DNA of 13,929 nucleotides from contig CAKZWV010000020.1 of assembly GCA_937922005.1 (NCBI GenBank), positions 1-13,929 on the forward strand, read 5' to 3'. The notes beneath the pieces were generated by a model that worked only from the letters and a program-made list of their open reading frames with translations, was not told the DNA's origin and made no database searches. Source of the DNA: an uncultured Clostridia bacterium. Its GTDB lineage: Bacteria > Bacillota > Clostridia > Saccharofermentanales > DTU023. Within the stretch, counting starts at the first letter, position 1. Every line of letters starts with the position of its first letter. Of this stretch, positions 1 through 7,424 are shown piece by piece. Both the position numbers and the translations under genes were made by a program.

Positions 1-1
1 T

Positions 2-160
2 TTAAAGTATAAGAAATATGTACGTAGAAGCAAGAAGTTTTTAGCCCACGATGAGAATAACACTTGTGCTAAGGGTGACCGTGTTCGAATTGTAGAGACC
101 CGCCCTTTGAGTAAGAATAAGTGCTGGCGCGTGGCTGAAATTATTGAGAAAGCTAAGTAA
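2..160 (+). CDS. rpsQ: 30S ribosomal protein S17, C-terminal part
   Basis: This is the 3' end of rpsQ; the start lies before the window. The 52 visible codons end in TAA and include KKFLAHDENN, KGDRVRIVETRPLS and a C-terminal WRVAEIIEKAK, which match the conserved second half of bacterial S17. S17 is a primary 16S rRNA-binding protein (OB fold) of the 30S subunit. rplN follows after 17 nt with its own AGGAGG ribosome binding site, in the usual S10/spc order rpsQ-rplN-rplX. The identification is firm; only the length is unknown. Confidence 0.95.
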   Translation, partial: LKYKKYVRRSKKFLAHDENNTCAKGDRVRIVETRPLSKNKCWRVAEIIEKAK

Positions 161-177
161 GGCCAGGAGGTTGATGC

Positions 178-546
178 ATGATTCAAGTCGAGAGTAATCT
201 GCGGTCCGCTGACAATACAGGGGCTAGAAAACTGCATTGTATCAAAGTTATTGGCGGCTCCAAACGTAAATATGCCAATATCGGAGATGTCATTGTATGC
301 TCGGTTCGTGAAGCCATCCCTGGTGGCCTTGTTAAAAAAGGCGACATTGTTAAGGCAGTAATTGTACGGACAAAACGTGGGGTAAGAAGAGCAGATGGCT
401 CCATTATCCGCTTTGATGATAATGCTGCTGTCATCGTTCAAGATGATAAGAACCCCTTAGGAACCCGAATCTTTGGGCCCATCGCCCGTGAACTAAGAGC
501 CCATGACTTTACCAAGATTTTGTCTTTGGCAAAAGAAGTGCTATAA
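178..546 (+). CDS. rplN: 50S ribosomal protein L14
   Basis: L14 is a beta-barrel 23S rRNA-binding protein of the 50S subunit that contributes to bridges with the 30S subunit and contacts L19. The protein is 122 residues, the normal family length. It opens with MIQVESNLRSADNTGARK and ends FGPIARELRAHDFTKILSLAKEVL, both diagnostic for L14. The ATG is preceded by AGGAGG at 165-170. It sits between rpsQ and rplX with gaps of 17 and 12 nt, so it is almost certainly co-transcribed and translationally coupled. Nothing in it departs from the family. Confidence 0.98.
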   Translation: MIQVESNLRSADNTGARKLHCIKVIGGSKRKYANIGDVIVCSVREAIPGGLVKKGDIVKAVIVRTKRGVRRADGSIIRFDDNAAVIVQDDKNPLGTRIFGPIARELRAHDFTKILSLAKEVL

Positions 547-558
547 GGAGGAGGGAAG

Positions 559-924
559 ATGAAGAAAAAAGATAAAGACCTACGTTATAAGGTCCATGTA
601 AAGAAGGGGGACCGTGTCCTTATTTTAAGCGGCAAAGATCGGTCAGCTACTGGCGAAGTTCTTGCTGTTTATCCTTCTAGACATAAGGTTCTTGTCAAGG
701 ATGTTAACATCGCTACAAAACACAAGAAACCTAATATGAGACTTCAGACTGGCGGTATTGTCCATCAGGAAAATCCAATTGACTCTTCCAATGTGATGCT
801 AATTTGCCCGAAGTGCAAAGCACCCACCAAGGTAAAAAAGAGCATTTTGGAAAATGGCGAAAAAGTACGGGTTTGTGGCAAGTGCCATGAGACCATTGAC
901 TCCATCAGTCCAGCAAAAGAGTAG
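559..924 (+). CDS. rplX: 50S ribosomal protein L24 with zinc-ribbon-like cysteines
   Basis: L24 is an early assembly protein of the 50S subunit that binds 23S rRNA near the tunnel exit. The 121-residue product has an N-terminal KOW segment (about residues 11-45, with KKGDRVLILSGKDR and GEVLAVYPSRHKV) followed by the conserved GGIVHQENPIDSSNVML. The C-terminal part has paired cysteines, C83-x2-C86 and C106-x2-C109, a spacing able to bind zinc. Several Bacillota L24 proteins keep such cysteines while others have lost them. The start follows a strong GGAGGAGGG site. The 12-nt gap to rplN and 7-nt gap to rplE support one transcript. Confidence 0.97.
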   Translation: MKKKDKDLRYKVHVKKGDRVLILSGKDRSATGEVLAVYPSRHKVLVKDVNIATKHKKPNMRLQTGGIVHQENPIDSSNVMLICPKCKAPTKVKKSILENGEKVRVCGKCHETIDSISPAKE

Positions 925-931
925 GTGACCC

Positions 932-1480
932 ATGGCAGAAAAAACACGTTTAGAGCAAAAATATTTAGATGAGGTCCGCAGTGACCTACAAAAACAATTT
1001 CAATACAAGTCGCCTATGCAGATCCCTAAGCTGGATAAAATAGTCCTCAATATGGGTGTGGATGACTCCAGAGAAAACGGCAAAGCCATTGAGAACTCTG
1101 TCCGTGACCTTAGCATTATTGCAGGTCAACAGGCTGTTGTCACCCATGCGAAAAAGTCCATTGCAAACTTCAAATTAAGAGAAGGCATGGCCATTGGATG
1201 CAAGGTGACCCTCCGTCGGGATAAAATGTATGCTTTCTTGGATAAGTTGATCAATATCGCCTTACCAAGAACCAGAGACTTTAGAGGAATCAATCCCAAC
1301 TCCTTTGATGGAAGAGGCAACTATGCCTTAGGGGCTAAGGAACAGCTGATGTTCCCTGAAATTGAATATGATTCCATTGATAAGCCTCGGGGATTAGATA
1401 TCATTATTGTGACGACAGCTGAGACAGACGAAGAAGGTCGGGCCCTTTTAGCTGGGCTGGGTATGCCCTTTAGGAATTAG
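932..1480 (+). CDS. rplE: 50S ribosomal protein L5
   Basis: L5 binds 5S rRNA and helps place the 5S particle in the central protuberance of the 50S subunit; it also contacts P-site tRNA. The 182-residue product is of typical length. It carries the conserved LDKIVLNMGV near residue 33, HAKKSIANFKLREGM near residue 72, TLRRDKMYAFLDKL and the FPEIEYD segment. The ATG at 932 has only a weak AGGTGA site that overlaps the rplX stop, so it probably relies on coupling to rplX, 7 nt upstream. In E. coli the S8 repressor site lies at the start of rplE; no clear equivalent fold is seen here. Confidence 0.98.
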   Translation: MAEKTRLEQKYLDEVRSDLQKQFQYKSPMQIPKLDKIVLNMGVDDSRENGKAIENSVRDLSIIAGQQAVVTHAKKSIANFKLREGMAIGCKVTLRRDKMYAFLDKLINIALPRTRDFRGINPNSFDGRGNYALGAKEQLMFPEIEYDSIDKPRGLDIIIVTTAETDEEGRALLAGLGMPFRN

Positions 1481-1494
1481 GGTGAGGAGGAAGA

Positions 1495-1680
1495 ATGGCT
1501 AAAAAATCACAAATTATTCGTGCGCAGAGACCACCAAAGTTTTCCACCAGACAAAAGAATCGTTGCCAGATCTGTGGCCGTCCCCATGCCTATATTAGAA
1601 AATATGGCGTCTGCCGTCTTTGTTTTAGAGAACTAGCCTATAAGGGTCAGATCCCCGGGGTCAAGAAGGCCAGCTGGTAG
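1495..1680 (+). CDS. rpsN: 30S ribosomal protein S14, zinc type (type Z)
   Basis: S14 is a late-assembling protein of the 30S head. This is the short, zinc-binding 61-residue form, with two Cys pairs, C24-x2-C27 (RCQICGRP) and C40-x2-C43 (VCRLCFRE), forming a zinc ribbon, and the conserved C-terminal KGQIPGVKKASW. The alternative C-minus form is about 89-101 residues and lacks these cysteines; no copy of it is present here. The ATG follows a strong GAGGAGG site. It lies in the usual place between rplE and rpsH with gaps of 14 and 19 nt. Confidence 0.98.
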   Translation: MAKKSQIIRAQRPPKFSTRQKNRCQICGRPHAYIRKYGVCRLCFRELAYKGQIPGVKKASW

Positions 1681-1699
1681 AGAAAGAAAGAGGAAAGCT

Positions 1700-2095
1700 A
1701 TGCAAATTACGGATCCTATCGCAGATATGCTCACCAGAATTCGCAATGCGGGTCAAGCTCGCTTTGAAGAGTGCCAAGTGCCCGGTTCGAAACCGAAACT
1801 GGCCGTTGCTGAAATCCTTAAAGAAGAAGGCTACATTGAGAATTATACATTCGAAGAAGACGATAAGCAGGGCGTAATCACTATTACGCTGAAATATCGC
1901 AATAAGAGAAATGTTATTTCTGGCCTCAAGCGGATCTCGAAGCCTGGTCTGAGGGTTTACGCCAATAGTGATCAGCTTCCTAAGGTCCTGGATGGCCTAG
2001 GCATTGCGATTATTTCTACATCTCAGGGTGTCATGACCGATAAGGCTTGCCGGTCCAAACATATCGGCGGCGAGGTCATGGCCTACGTTTGGTAG
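1700..2095 (+). CDS. rpsH: 30S ribosomal protein S8
   Basis: S8 binds helix 21 of 16S rRNA and organises the central domain of the 30S subunit; in E. coli it also represses translation of the spc operon. The 131-residue product shows the family start MQITDPIADMLTRIRNA and the conserved C-terminal rRNA-binding block ISTSQGVMTDKACRSKHIGGEV ending in AYVW, as S8 proteins normally do. The start has GAGGAAA upstream at suitable spacing. Its stop is followed by the largest gap in this half of the operon (136 nt), which contains inverted repeats and is described separately. Confidence 0.98.
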   Translation: MQITDPIADMLTRIRNAGQARFEECQVPGSKPKLAVAEILKEEGYIENYTFEEDDKQGVITITLKYRNKRNVISGLKRISKPGLRVYANSDQLPKVLDGLGIAIISTSQGVMTDKACRSKHIGGEVMAYVW

Positions 2096-2231
2096 TTAGT
2101 GTGTTGATTCATGAATGCCCTGGCATTCATGAAACCTCTGAAAATATTCCCGTGAGGCCCCTAGCGACTTCTACGATATCGCTATCTATTGTCTAGAAAC
2201 GGGAGTTTCAATCTTAAGAGCAGGAGGAACT
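2096..2231 (+). other. Structured 136-nt gap between rpsH and rplF
   Basis: No gene is visible in this gap, in an operon whose neighbouring gaps are 26 nt or less. It contains a 12-bp perfect inverted repeat (2108-2133). It also has an outer pairing of TCCCGT (2148-2153) with ACGGGA (2199-2204) that encloses TAGCGA (2162-2167) paired with TCGCTA (2179-2184), and a short GAAAC/GTTTC hairpin (2196-2209). No T-run follows any stem, so this is not a standard terminator. The rplF ribosome binding site AGGAGG (about 2221-2226) lies at the end. A cis-acting RNA element or an RNA-processing site is possible, but function is inference. Confidence 0.5.
2108..2133. repeat. 12-bp perfect inverted repeat after rpsH
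   Basis: TTCATGAATGCC at 2108-2119 is the exact reverse complement of GGCATTCATGAA at 2122-2133, with two bases between. As RNA it would form an 11-bp stem with a CCTG loop. It starts 13 nt after the rpsH stop codon. No U-tract follows, so a processing or stability hairpin protecting the upstream mRNA is likelier than intrinsic termination. A palindromic protein-binding site is an alternative. Confidence 0.7.
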
Positions 2232-2771
2232 ATGTCGAGAATCGGCAGACAAGAAATTAAGATCCCTGAAGGGGTTGATGTCAAATGCGAAGGTGGCTTG
2301 GTGACTGTATCCAAGGGTAAATTATCCCTGTCCCAAGAATTAGACCCTTCCATTACAATGGAAATGAAAGATGGCGTCATCCATATGACCCGTGCCAATG
2401 ATGAAAGAGATACCAAGGCCCTACATGGCCTTTACCGGGCTCTGGTCAATAATATGGTGATTGGGGTGACCCACGGCTTTGAAAAGCACCTTGTAATCAA
2501 TGGTGTTGGGTATAGGGCTCAAATGCAAGGATCTGACCTGATCCTTACGGTTGGAATGTCCCACCCCGTTACTTTTAGGGCACCAGAGGGCATTACCATT
2601 GAAGTCCCTGAGAATACAAAGATTACAGTTAAGGGCGCTGACAAGCAGTTAGTTGGCGAAGTAGCGGCGAAGATTCGCAGAGTAAGACCACCTGAGCCAT
2701 ACAAGGGTAAGGGAATCAAATACGATTATGAAGTGGTCCGCCTCAAAGAAGGTAAGAGAAGTACCAAGTAG
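2232..2771 (+). CDS. rplF: 50S ribosomal protein L6
   Basis: L6 binds 23S rRNA near the factor-binding site and is made of two related domains. The 179-residue product has the usual length, the start MSRIGRQEIKIPEGV, the conserved GVGYRAQMQGSDLILTVGMSHPV at the domain junction, and the C-terminal signature AAKIRRVRPPEPYKGKGIKY. The ATG follows AGGAGG. Unlike the other spc genes here, it is separated from its upstream neighbour by 136 nt, so translational coupling to rpsH is unlikely and its translation may depend on the structure in that leader. Confidence 0.98.
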   Translation: MSRIGRQEIKIPEGVDVKCEGGLVTVSKGKLSLSQELDPSITMEMKDGVIHMTRANDERDTKALHGLYRALVNNMVIGVTHGFEKHLVINGVGYRAQMQGSDLILTVGMSHPVTFRAPEGITIEVPENTKITVKGADKQLVGEVAAKIRRVRPPEPYKGKGIKYDYEVVRLKEGKRSTK

Positions 2772-2794
2772 CCGTAGGAGGATGATTCAATTAT

Positions 2795-3163
2795 ATGATT
2801 AAGACAATTGATAGAAATAAGATTCGCCAGCATAAACACGCCAGAATCAGAAATCATATTCGGGGTACCCAAGAAATTCCTAGACTTTGTGTCTATCGGA
2901 GCAATACCAATATGTATGCCCAGATCATCAATGATGATAAGCATGAGACCCTGGCTGCGGCCAGCTCCTTAGACAAGGACCTCAAAGGATCTCTCAAGAA
3001 TGGGGGCAACATTGAGGCCGCTAAGTTGGTCGGTAAGAAGATCGCTGAACAAGCTAAGGCTAAAAATATTACTAAGGTTGTTTTTGATCGGAGCGGGTAT
3101 CTCTATCATGGAAGAGTCGCAGCCCTCGCTGATGCAGCACGTGAAGGAGGCTTAGAATTCTAA
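2795..3163 (+). CDS. rplR: 50S ribosomal protein L18
   Basis: L18 binds 5S rRNA together with L5 and joins it to the large subunit. The 122-residue product has the family features: a basic N-terminus (IRQHKHARIRNHIRGT), PRLCVYRSNTNMYAQII, and the C-terminal VVFDRSGYLYHGRVAALADAAREGGLEF. The GGAGG at 2777-2781 is 13 nt from the ATG at 2795, which is rather long. The nearer ATG at 2782 directly abuts the GGAGG and opens only a 6-codon frame, so 2795 is the start. The TAA shares one base with the rpsE ATG (TAATG), showing tight translational coupling. Confidence 0.98.
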   Translation: MIKTIDRNKIRQHKHARIRNHIRGTQEIPRLCVYRSNTNMYAQIINDDKHETLAAASSLDKDLKGSLKNGGNIEAAKLVGKKIAEQAKAKNITKVVFDRSGYLYHGRVAALADAAREGGLEF

Positions 3164-3936
3164 TGGAAGCTAATGCAAACGAAGAAAAGAAAATGATGAC
3201 TGGCGAGCAAGTAGAATCCCAAGCTTCCTCTACTGACTGGGAGAACCAGACAGAGTCAGAGGACCGGCCCTCAGGCCGTGAAGGTGGACGTCCTGGTGAT
3301 GGACGGAGACCTCGTGGTGGAAATCGCAGCCACAGACCCAGACCTTATGGCGATGACCAAGAGGATGGGGATAACACCGAAGACAGAGGAAGAGGCGGAC
3401 GTAACCGTAATTTCCGTAAAGGAAAAAGAAGAAATCCTAAGGGAGGCCGTCGTGAGAAAGATGATGGCTTCAAGGAGACCCTGGTCCGGGTCAACAAGGT
3501 TGCCAAGGTTGTTAAGGGTGGTAAGAATTACCGTTTTGCCGTCCTGATGGTCGTTGGTGACGGAAAGGGTAAGGTTGGCATTGGAACTGGCAAAGCCGTT
3601 GAAATTCCGGATGCCATCCGTAAAGCTACGGACCGGGCCAAAAAGGATCTCATCGAAGTGCCTTTGGATGGAACGACCATCCCGCATGCTTGGACAGCTG
3701 ATTTCGGTGCGGGCAGAGTTATGATGAGACCAGCCCCTGAAGGAACCGGAGTTATTGCTGGCGGCGCTGTCCGTGCCGTTTGTGAGTTGTGTGGCATCAA
3801 AGATATCGTGACCAAATCCCTGGGCTCCAGCAACCCCAACAACATGGCTGGGGCTGCGATTGAGTGCCTTAAGAACATGCAAACCGTCGAGGAAGTGGCG
3901 GTGAAGCGGGGCAAGGCCATTAGCGATATTCGCTAG
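3163..3936 (+). CDS. rpsE: 30S ribosomal protein S5 with long N-terminal extension
   Basis: S5 lies at the 30S mRNA entry side and contributes to decoding fidelity and mRNA unwinding. The product is 257 residues; typical bacterial S5 is about 165. The canonical part starts near residue 102 (FKETLVRVNKVAKVVKGG) and includes VVGDGKGKVGIGTGKA (residues 131-145), the S5 C-terminal domain and GSSNPNNMAGAA. Residues 1-101 are a low-complexity, probably disordered tail: acidic/polar (1-38), then rich in Arg, Gly and Asp, with runs such as GGRPGDGRRPRGG and KGKRRNPKGGRR. The start is chosen because its ATG overlaps the rplR stop (TAATG) and GAAGGAGG lies at 3142-3149. No later start has comparable support. 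Confidence 0.95.
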   Translation: MEANANEEKKMMTGEQVESQASSTDWENQTESEDRPSGREGGRPGDGRRPRGGNRSHRPRPYGDDQEDGDNTEDRGRGGRNRNFRKGKRRNPKGGRREKDDGFKETLVRVNKVAKVVKGGKNYRFAVLMVVGDGKGKVGIGTGKAVEIPDAIRKATDRAKKDLIEVPLDGTTIPHAWTADFGAGRVMMRPAPEGTGVIAGGAVRAVCELCGIKDIVTKSLGSSNPNNMAGAAIECLKNMQTVEEVAVKRGKAISDIR

Positions 3937-3962
3937 GTCCGATCCCAAATAAGGAGTGGTTC

Positions 3963-4151
3963 ATGTCGAAATTAAAAATTAAACTCGTTAAAAGTACAAT
4001 TGGTGCCACCGTTCCTCAAAAACGGGTGGTCCAGGCCCTTGGTCTACACAAGCTAAATAGCGAGGTCATCCAGGAAGACAATCCTGCCATCCGTGGGATG
4101 ATCCAAGCGATTCCTCATCTCTTGACATTTGAGCCGGTGGATGAGAAGTAG
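3963..4151 (+). CDS. rpmD: 50S ribosomal protein L30
   Basis: L30 is a small 50S protein that contacts 23S rRNA in domain II and is not universal in bacteria. The 62-residue product matches the family in length and pattern: LKIKLVKSTIGATVPQKRVVQALGLHKLNS followed by NPAIRGMIQAIPHLLTFE. The start follows AAGGAG at 3952-3957. It lies between rpsE (26 nt) and rplO (14 nt), the standard position. Confidence 0.97.
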   Translation: MSKLKIKLVKSTIGATVPQKRVVQALGLHKLNSEVIQEDNPAIRGMIQAIPHLLTFEPVDEK

Positions 4152-4165
4152 ATAAGGAGTAGCTC

Positions 4166-4615
4166 ATGAAATTAAACGAATTACAACCAACGAAAGGCTC
4201 TAGAAAAAAAGCCTGGAGAGTAGGTCGGGGTGCCGGAAGCGGCAATGGTAAAACCTCGGCTCGTGGCCAGAAGGGTCAAAAGTCTCGTTCCGGTGGTAGT
4301 GTCCCCCTCTATTTCGAAGGTGGTCAGATGCCTCTTTATCGGAGAATCCCGAAGCGTGGCTTTACCAATGCCCGTTTTAAGAAGGTATACCTCGAAGTGA
4401 ATGTCTCAGACCTCAATCGTTTCAACGATGGGGATATTGTTGACCTGAAGACGGTCCACGATATCGGCATTGTCAAGGCAACCCAGGCCCATGATGGCCT
4501 GAAAGTCTTAGGTCGTGGGGATTTAAATAAAAAACTCACGGTTAAGGCAGCGGCTATTACTGCGGGTGCCAAAGCCAAAATTGAAGAAGCAGGTGGCACT
4601 GTAGAGGAGGTATAG
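4166..4615 (+). CDS. rplO: 50S ribosomal protein L15
   Basis: L15 is a late assembly protein of the 50S subunit with a long basic N-terminal arm running into 23S rRNA. The 149-residue product is of normal length. The arm is seen in residues 1-50 (LQPTKGSRKKAWRVGRGAGS, then KTSARGQKGQKSRSGG), followed by the FEGGQMPLYRRIPKRGF motif and a globular C-terminal domain ending in a KIEEAGGTVEEV-type segment. AAGGAG precedes the ATG. Only one base separates its stop from the secY start, so SecY translation is very probably coupled to L15. Confidence 0.98.
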   Translation: MKLNELQPTKGSRKKAWRVGRGAGSGNGKTSARGQKGQKSRSGGSVPLYFEGGQMPLYRRIPKRGFTNARFKKVYLEVNVSDLNRFNDGDIVDLKTVHDIGIVKATQAHDGLKVLGRGDLNKKLTVKAAAITAGAKAKIEEAGGTVEEV

Positions 4616-4616
4616 G

Positions 4617-5915
4617 ATGTCTTCGATGTTTGATACCCTGAAGAATGCCTTCCAGATCAGAGACCTCCGCAAGAAAATCTTCTTCACTCTCATTTGTGTC
4701 TTAGTATATAGGATCGGCGCTGCGGTGCCGGTACCTGGAATTTCCGCCAAGGCTTTCTCGGAGCTCTTGGCCCGCTTTGGCCAACTAGGTCAGTTTCTAC
4801 AGATTATTTCAGGAACAGGCGGCTATCGTGCTGTTTCCATTTTCTCCCTCGGTATTTCTCCCTACATCAATGCCTCGATCATCATGCAGCTCCTAACTTA
4901 TGCCATTCCAGCCTTGGAAGATTTGGCTAAAGAAGGAGAGAGTGGAAGGAGAAAGTTATCCAAGTATACACGCTACCTTGCCGTTGGTTTAGCCGTCGTG
5001 ATGAGCTTTGGCTACTGGTGGTCAACAAGGGGAGCCCTGGTCGAGACCATCCCGACCTTTCTATCTGGTCTCGTAGTTATTACAAGTTTTACTGCTGGAG
5101 CAGCCTTTATTATCTGGCTAGCTGACCAGATCGATCAAAAAGGAATCGGCAATGGAATGTCCTTGATTATCTTTATCGGAATTATTTCAAGACTTCCAGC
5201 GATCACCGTCAATCTCTACTACACCTTCTTGCAATGGAACGAAAATAAGAATCTCTTCGTTGCTATCCTAGGCGTATTAGCTGCTGTGATCGTATCCCTA
5301 GCGATGACGGCCCTTGTGGTTCATGTTTCGACTTCAGAGCGTCGAATTCCCATCAATTACGCTAAGCGGGTTGTTGGGAATAGGATGTATGGGGGTAACT
5401 CAAGTTACTTGCCCATTAAGCTTAATCAAGGTGGGGTCTTACCTGTCATTTTTGCCGTATCGGTTATGATGGTCCCTTCCTTCATTGTCTCTCTCTTCAG
5501 TGCAAAGGGCCCTGTGGCTCAATGGTTTATGAACTTTGATCGGAACCCACTATACTATATTATCTACAGTATCTTGATTTTCCTTTTCTCGTTCTTCTAT
5601 TCGAGTTTAAGCTTTAACCCTGTTGAGATTGCAACCAATATCCAACAAAATGGGGGATACATTCCTGGCTATCGGCCTGGAAGACCCACTGTGAATTACA
5701 TTCATGATGTGAGCCACTCCCTTTGCTGGTTTGAGAGTATTTTCTTAATCTTCATTGTCATGATCCCTACACTCTTAGGTTTCTTAACAAAGAGCAGCGG
5801 GAGCCTTTGGTTTGGCGGCACGGCCTTACTAATTGTCGTTGGCGTTGCCATGGATATGGTGAACCAGCTCGAAGCTCAAATGATGATGCGTCATTATAAG
5901 GGTTTCTTGGACTAA
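4617..5915 (+). CDS. secY: Protein translocase channel subunit SecY
   Basis: SecY forms the channel of the SecYEG translocon and passes unfolded proteins across, or inserts them into, the cytoplasmic membrane with SecA or ribosomes. The 432-residue product has about ten hydrophobic segments, as in the family. It begins with the cytosolic N-terminus and first helix (FFTLICVLVYRIGAAVPVPG) and shows GISPYINASIIMQLL. The conserved cytosolic C5 loop is near residues 344-356 (GGYIPGYRPGRPT), with the arginine needed for SecA and ribosome interaction. It ends RHYKGFLD. GAGGAGG lies in the end of rplO, and TAGGATG gives a 1-nt gap. The secY-adk-map-infA order is classical. Confidence 0.98.
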   Translation: MSSMFDTLKNAFQIRDLRKKIFFTLICVLVYRIGAAVPVPGISAKAFSELLARFGQLGQFLQIISGTGGYRAVSIFSLGISPYINASIIMQLLTYAIPALEDLAKEGESGRRKLSKYTRYLAVGLAVVMSFGYWWSTRGALVETIPTFLSGLVVITSFTAGAAFIIWLADQIDQKGIGNGMSLIIFIGIISRLPAITVNLYYTFLQWNENKNLFVAILGVLAAVIVSLAMTALVVHVSTSERRIPINYAKRVVGNRMYGGNSSYLPIKLNQGGVLPVIFAVSVMMVPSFIVSLFSAKGPVAQWFMNFDRNPLYYIIYSILIFLFSFFYSSLSFNPVEIATNIQQNGGYIPGYRPGRPTVNYIHDVSHSLCWFESIFLIFIVMIPTLLGFLTKSSGSLWFGGTALLIVVGVAMDMVNQLEAQMMMRHYKGFLD

Positions 5916-5928
5916 AGAGAGGTTGAGT

Positions 5929-6585
5929 GTGGAACGGTTTGTTTTGTTAGGGGCCCCGGGCGTAGGAAAAGGAACCCTCGCTCAGGTCCTGTCCAAAGAT
6001 CTTACGATTCCCCATATTAGTACAGGGGATTTATTCCGGGCTGAAATTGCCAATAAGACGCCTTTTGGTTTAAGGATCCAAGATCTCTTGGATCAGGGTA
6101 TCTTTGTATCGGATGAAGAGACGGGGACTTTCCTTTTTGGGTATCTGACTCAACTGGAAAATCAAAAAGGCTATCTCTTAGATGGTTATCCTCGGAACTT
6201 AAACCAGGCCAAGGCCTTAGATGCCTATTTACATGAAACCAAGGATGAGTTGACAGGGGTGATTCTTCTCGAACTTGATGAAAAGACGATTGTGGATCGC
6301 CTGGGAGCTCGTCGAGTCTGTCCCCAATGTGGGGCAAGCTACAACTTGGTTAGTGAAAAGCCCTTACAAGATGGAATTTGTGATCAATGTCAGACTCCTC
6401 TTATTAAGCGTTCTGATGATGAGTCAGAAACCGTGAAGAAAAGACTGGCAACCTACCATAAGCAGACAGAACCCCTCATAGCTTATTATCAAGATCAGGG
6501 TATCCTCCACCGCTTTACCAATCACGGAACCCCTGAAGAGCTCGCTCAAAAGATTTTGACTGAGTTTCACTTGAATCAGGCGTAG
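5929..6585 (+). CDS. adk: Adenylate kinase, zinc-binding LID form
   Basis: Adk converts ATP + AMP to 2 ADP and balances adenine nucleotides in the cytosol. The preferred start is GTG at 5929 (218 residues, MERFVLLGAPGVGKGT), because AGAGAGG at 5916-5922 is 6 nt upstream. The alternative TTG at 5923 directly abuts that site and would add two residues. Motifs: P-loop GAPGVGKGT (residues 8-16), STGDLFR of the NMP-binding domain, and DGYPRN (86-91) with its catalytic arginine. The LID has C131-x2-C134 and C151-x2-C154, the zinc-binding long form common in Gram-positives, followed by RSDDESETVKKRL. It sits between secY and map, as expected. Confidence 0.96.
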   Translation: MERFVLLGAPGVGKGTLAQVLSKDLTIPHISTGDLFRAEIANKTPFGLRIQDLLDQGIFVSDEETGTFLFGYLTQLENQKGYLLDGYPRNLNQAKALDAYLHETKDELTGVILLELDEKTIVDRLGARRVCPQCGASYNLVSEKPLQDGICDQCQTPLIKRSDDESETVKKRLATYHKQTEPLIAYYQDQGILHRFTNHGTPEELAQKILTEFHLNQA

Positions 6586-6609
6586 GCCTTGGAAGCTTGG
6601 AGAAAGACC

Positions 6610-7407
6610 ATGTATACTCTTAAAAATCAAGAAGAGATTGGACTGATGAAAGAATCTGGGGCCATTCTCATTGAAGTTTTTCGTAGGGTGGGTGACTATA
6701 TAAAACCCGGTATTACTACGGCTGATGTGAATGAAATTGTGGATCGCACCATCCGAGAATTCGGGGCCATCCCCAATTTCTTGGGAGTAGGGGATCCCCC
6801 CTATCCTGCGGCTAGCTGTGTGTCTGTGAACGATGAGATTGTTCACGGGATTCCTTCCCCAGATCATTACATCCAAGATGGGGATATTGTATCCGTTGAT
6901 ATTGGGGCCAATCTAGGAGGTTGGCAGTCTGATGCTTGTAGAACCTTTATGGTTGGTGCAGTGAGTCCTGAGGTCAGAAAACTAGTAGAAGTCACTGAAC
7001 AGTGCTTTTGGCTAGGCCTGGCTGAAGCTATACCTGGAAAACGTTTAGGGGACATAGGCCATGCGGTCCAACGTCATGCTGAGCGCCATGGGTATTCTGT
7101 GGTCCGTGAATTAACTGGACACGGGATTGGTCGGGAACTTCATGAAGATCCCACCCTCTTAAACTATGGCAAACCTGGCAGGGGCCTTCGTCTATATGCA
7201 GGCATGACCCTAGCCTTGGAGCCCATGATCAATATGGGACGTAAAGAAATTGCAATGGAATCAGATGATGGGTGGACCATTGTAACCGAGGATGGTTCCT
7301 ATTCAGCCCATTACGAAAATTCCTTTGCCGTCACTGATGACGGCCCGATCCTGTTAACGTGTAACGAAAGCTTAGCTGATAAGCTAGCTGAAATCCCAGC
7401 CTTTTAA
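6610..7407 (+). CDS. map: Methionine aminopeptidase, type I
   Basis: MetAP removes the initiator methionine from new proteins when the second residue is small. From ATG 6610 the product is 265 residues, and the metal ligands fall at D97 (VDIGA), D108 (QSDACRTF), H171 (GHGIG), E204 (ALEPMI) and E236 (HYENSFAV), with the catalytic H79 (EIVHGIPS). This is almost exactly the numbering of the E. coli enzyme, which supports this start. GGAGA at about 6599-6603 is correctly spaced. An in-frame TTG at 6589 would add seven residues but lacks a good binding site. It follows adk after 24 nt. The usual Bacillota KOW-domain gene between map and infA is missing. Confidence 0.96.
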   Translation: MYTLKNQEEIGLMKESGAILIEVFRRVGDYIKPGITTADVNEIVDRTIREFGAIPNFLGVGDPPYPAASCVSVNDEIVHGIPSPDHYIQDGDIVSVDIGANLGGWQSDACRTFMVGAVSPEVRKLVEVTEQCFWLGLAEAIPGKRLGDIGHAVQRHAERHGYSVVRELTGHGIGRELHEDPTLLNYGKPGRGLRLYAGMTLALEPMINMGRKEIAMESDDGWTIVTEDGSYSAHYENSFAVTDDGPILLTCNESLADKLAEIPAF

Positions 7408-7424
7408 GATAGATGGAGGATTGC

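Noticed and set aside
2134..2207. Known riboswitch, tRNA or 5S-like RNA in the rpsH-rplF gap
   Set aside because: No cloverleaf, CCA end, or conserved riboswitch core could be recognised; only generic stems are seen.
3278..3547. 89-codon + strand frame inside rpsE
   Set aside because: It is an out-of-frame shadow over the low-complexity S5 tail; no known family is recognised and the S5 frame accounts for the sequence.
3271..3948. 225-codon open frame on the minus strand across rpsE
   Set aside because: It is antisense to the whole conserved S5 gene, has no ribosome binding site of note and no recognisable motif; the skewed codon use of the Arg/Gly-rich region explains the open frame.
5923..5928. 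TTG start for adk two codons upstream
   Set aside because: It touches the AGAGAGG ribosome binding site with no spacing; the GTG at 5929 is properly spaced.
6589..6609. TTG start for map
   Set aside because: No good ribosome binding site precedes it, and the ATG at 6610 puts all active-site residues at the usual family numbering.
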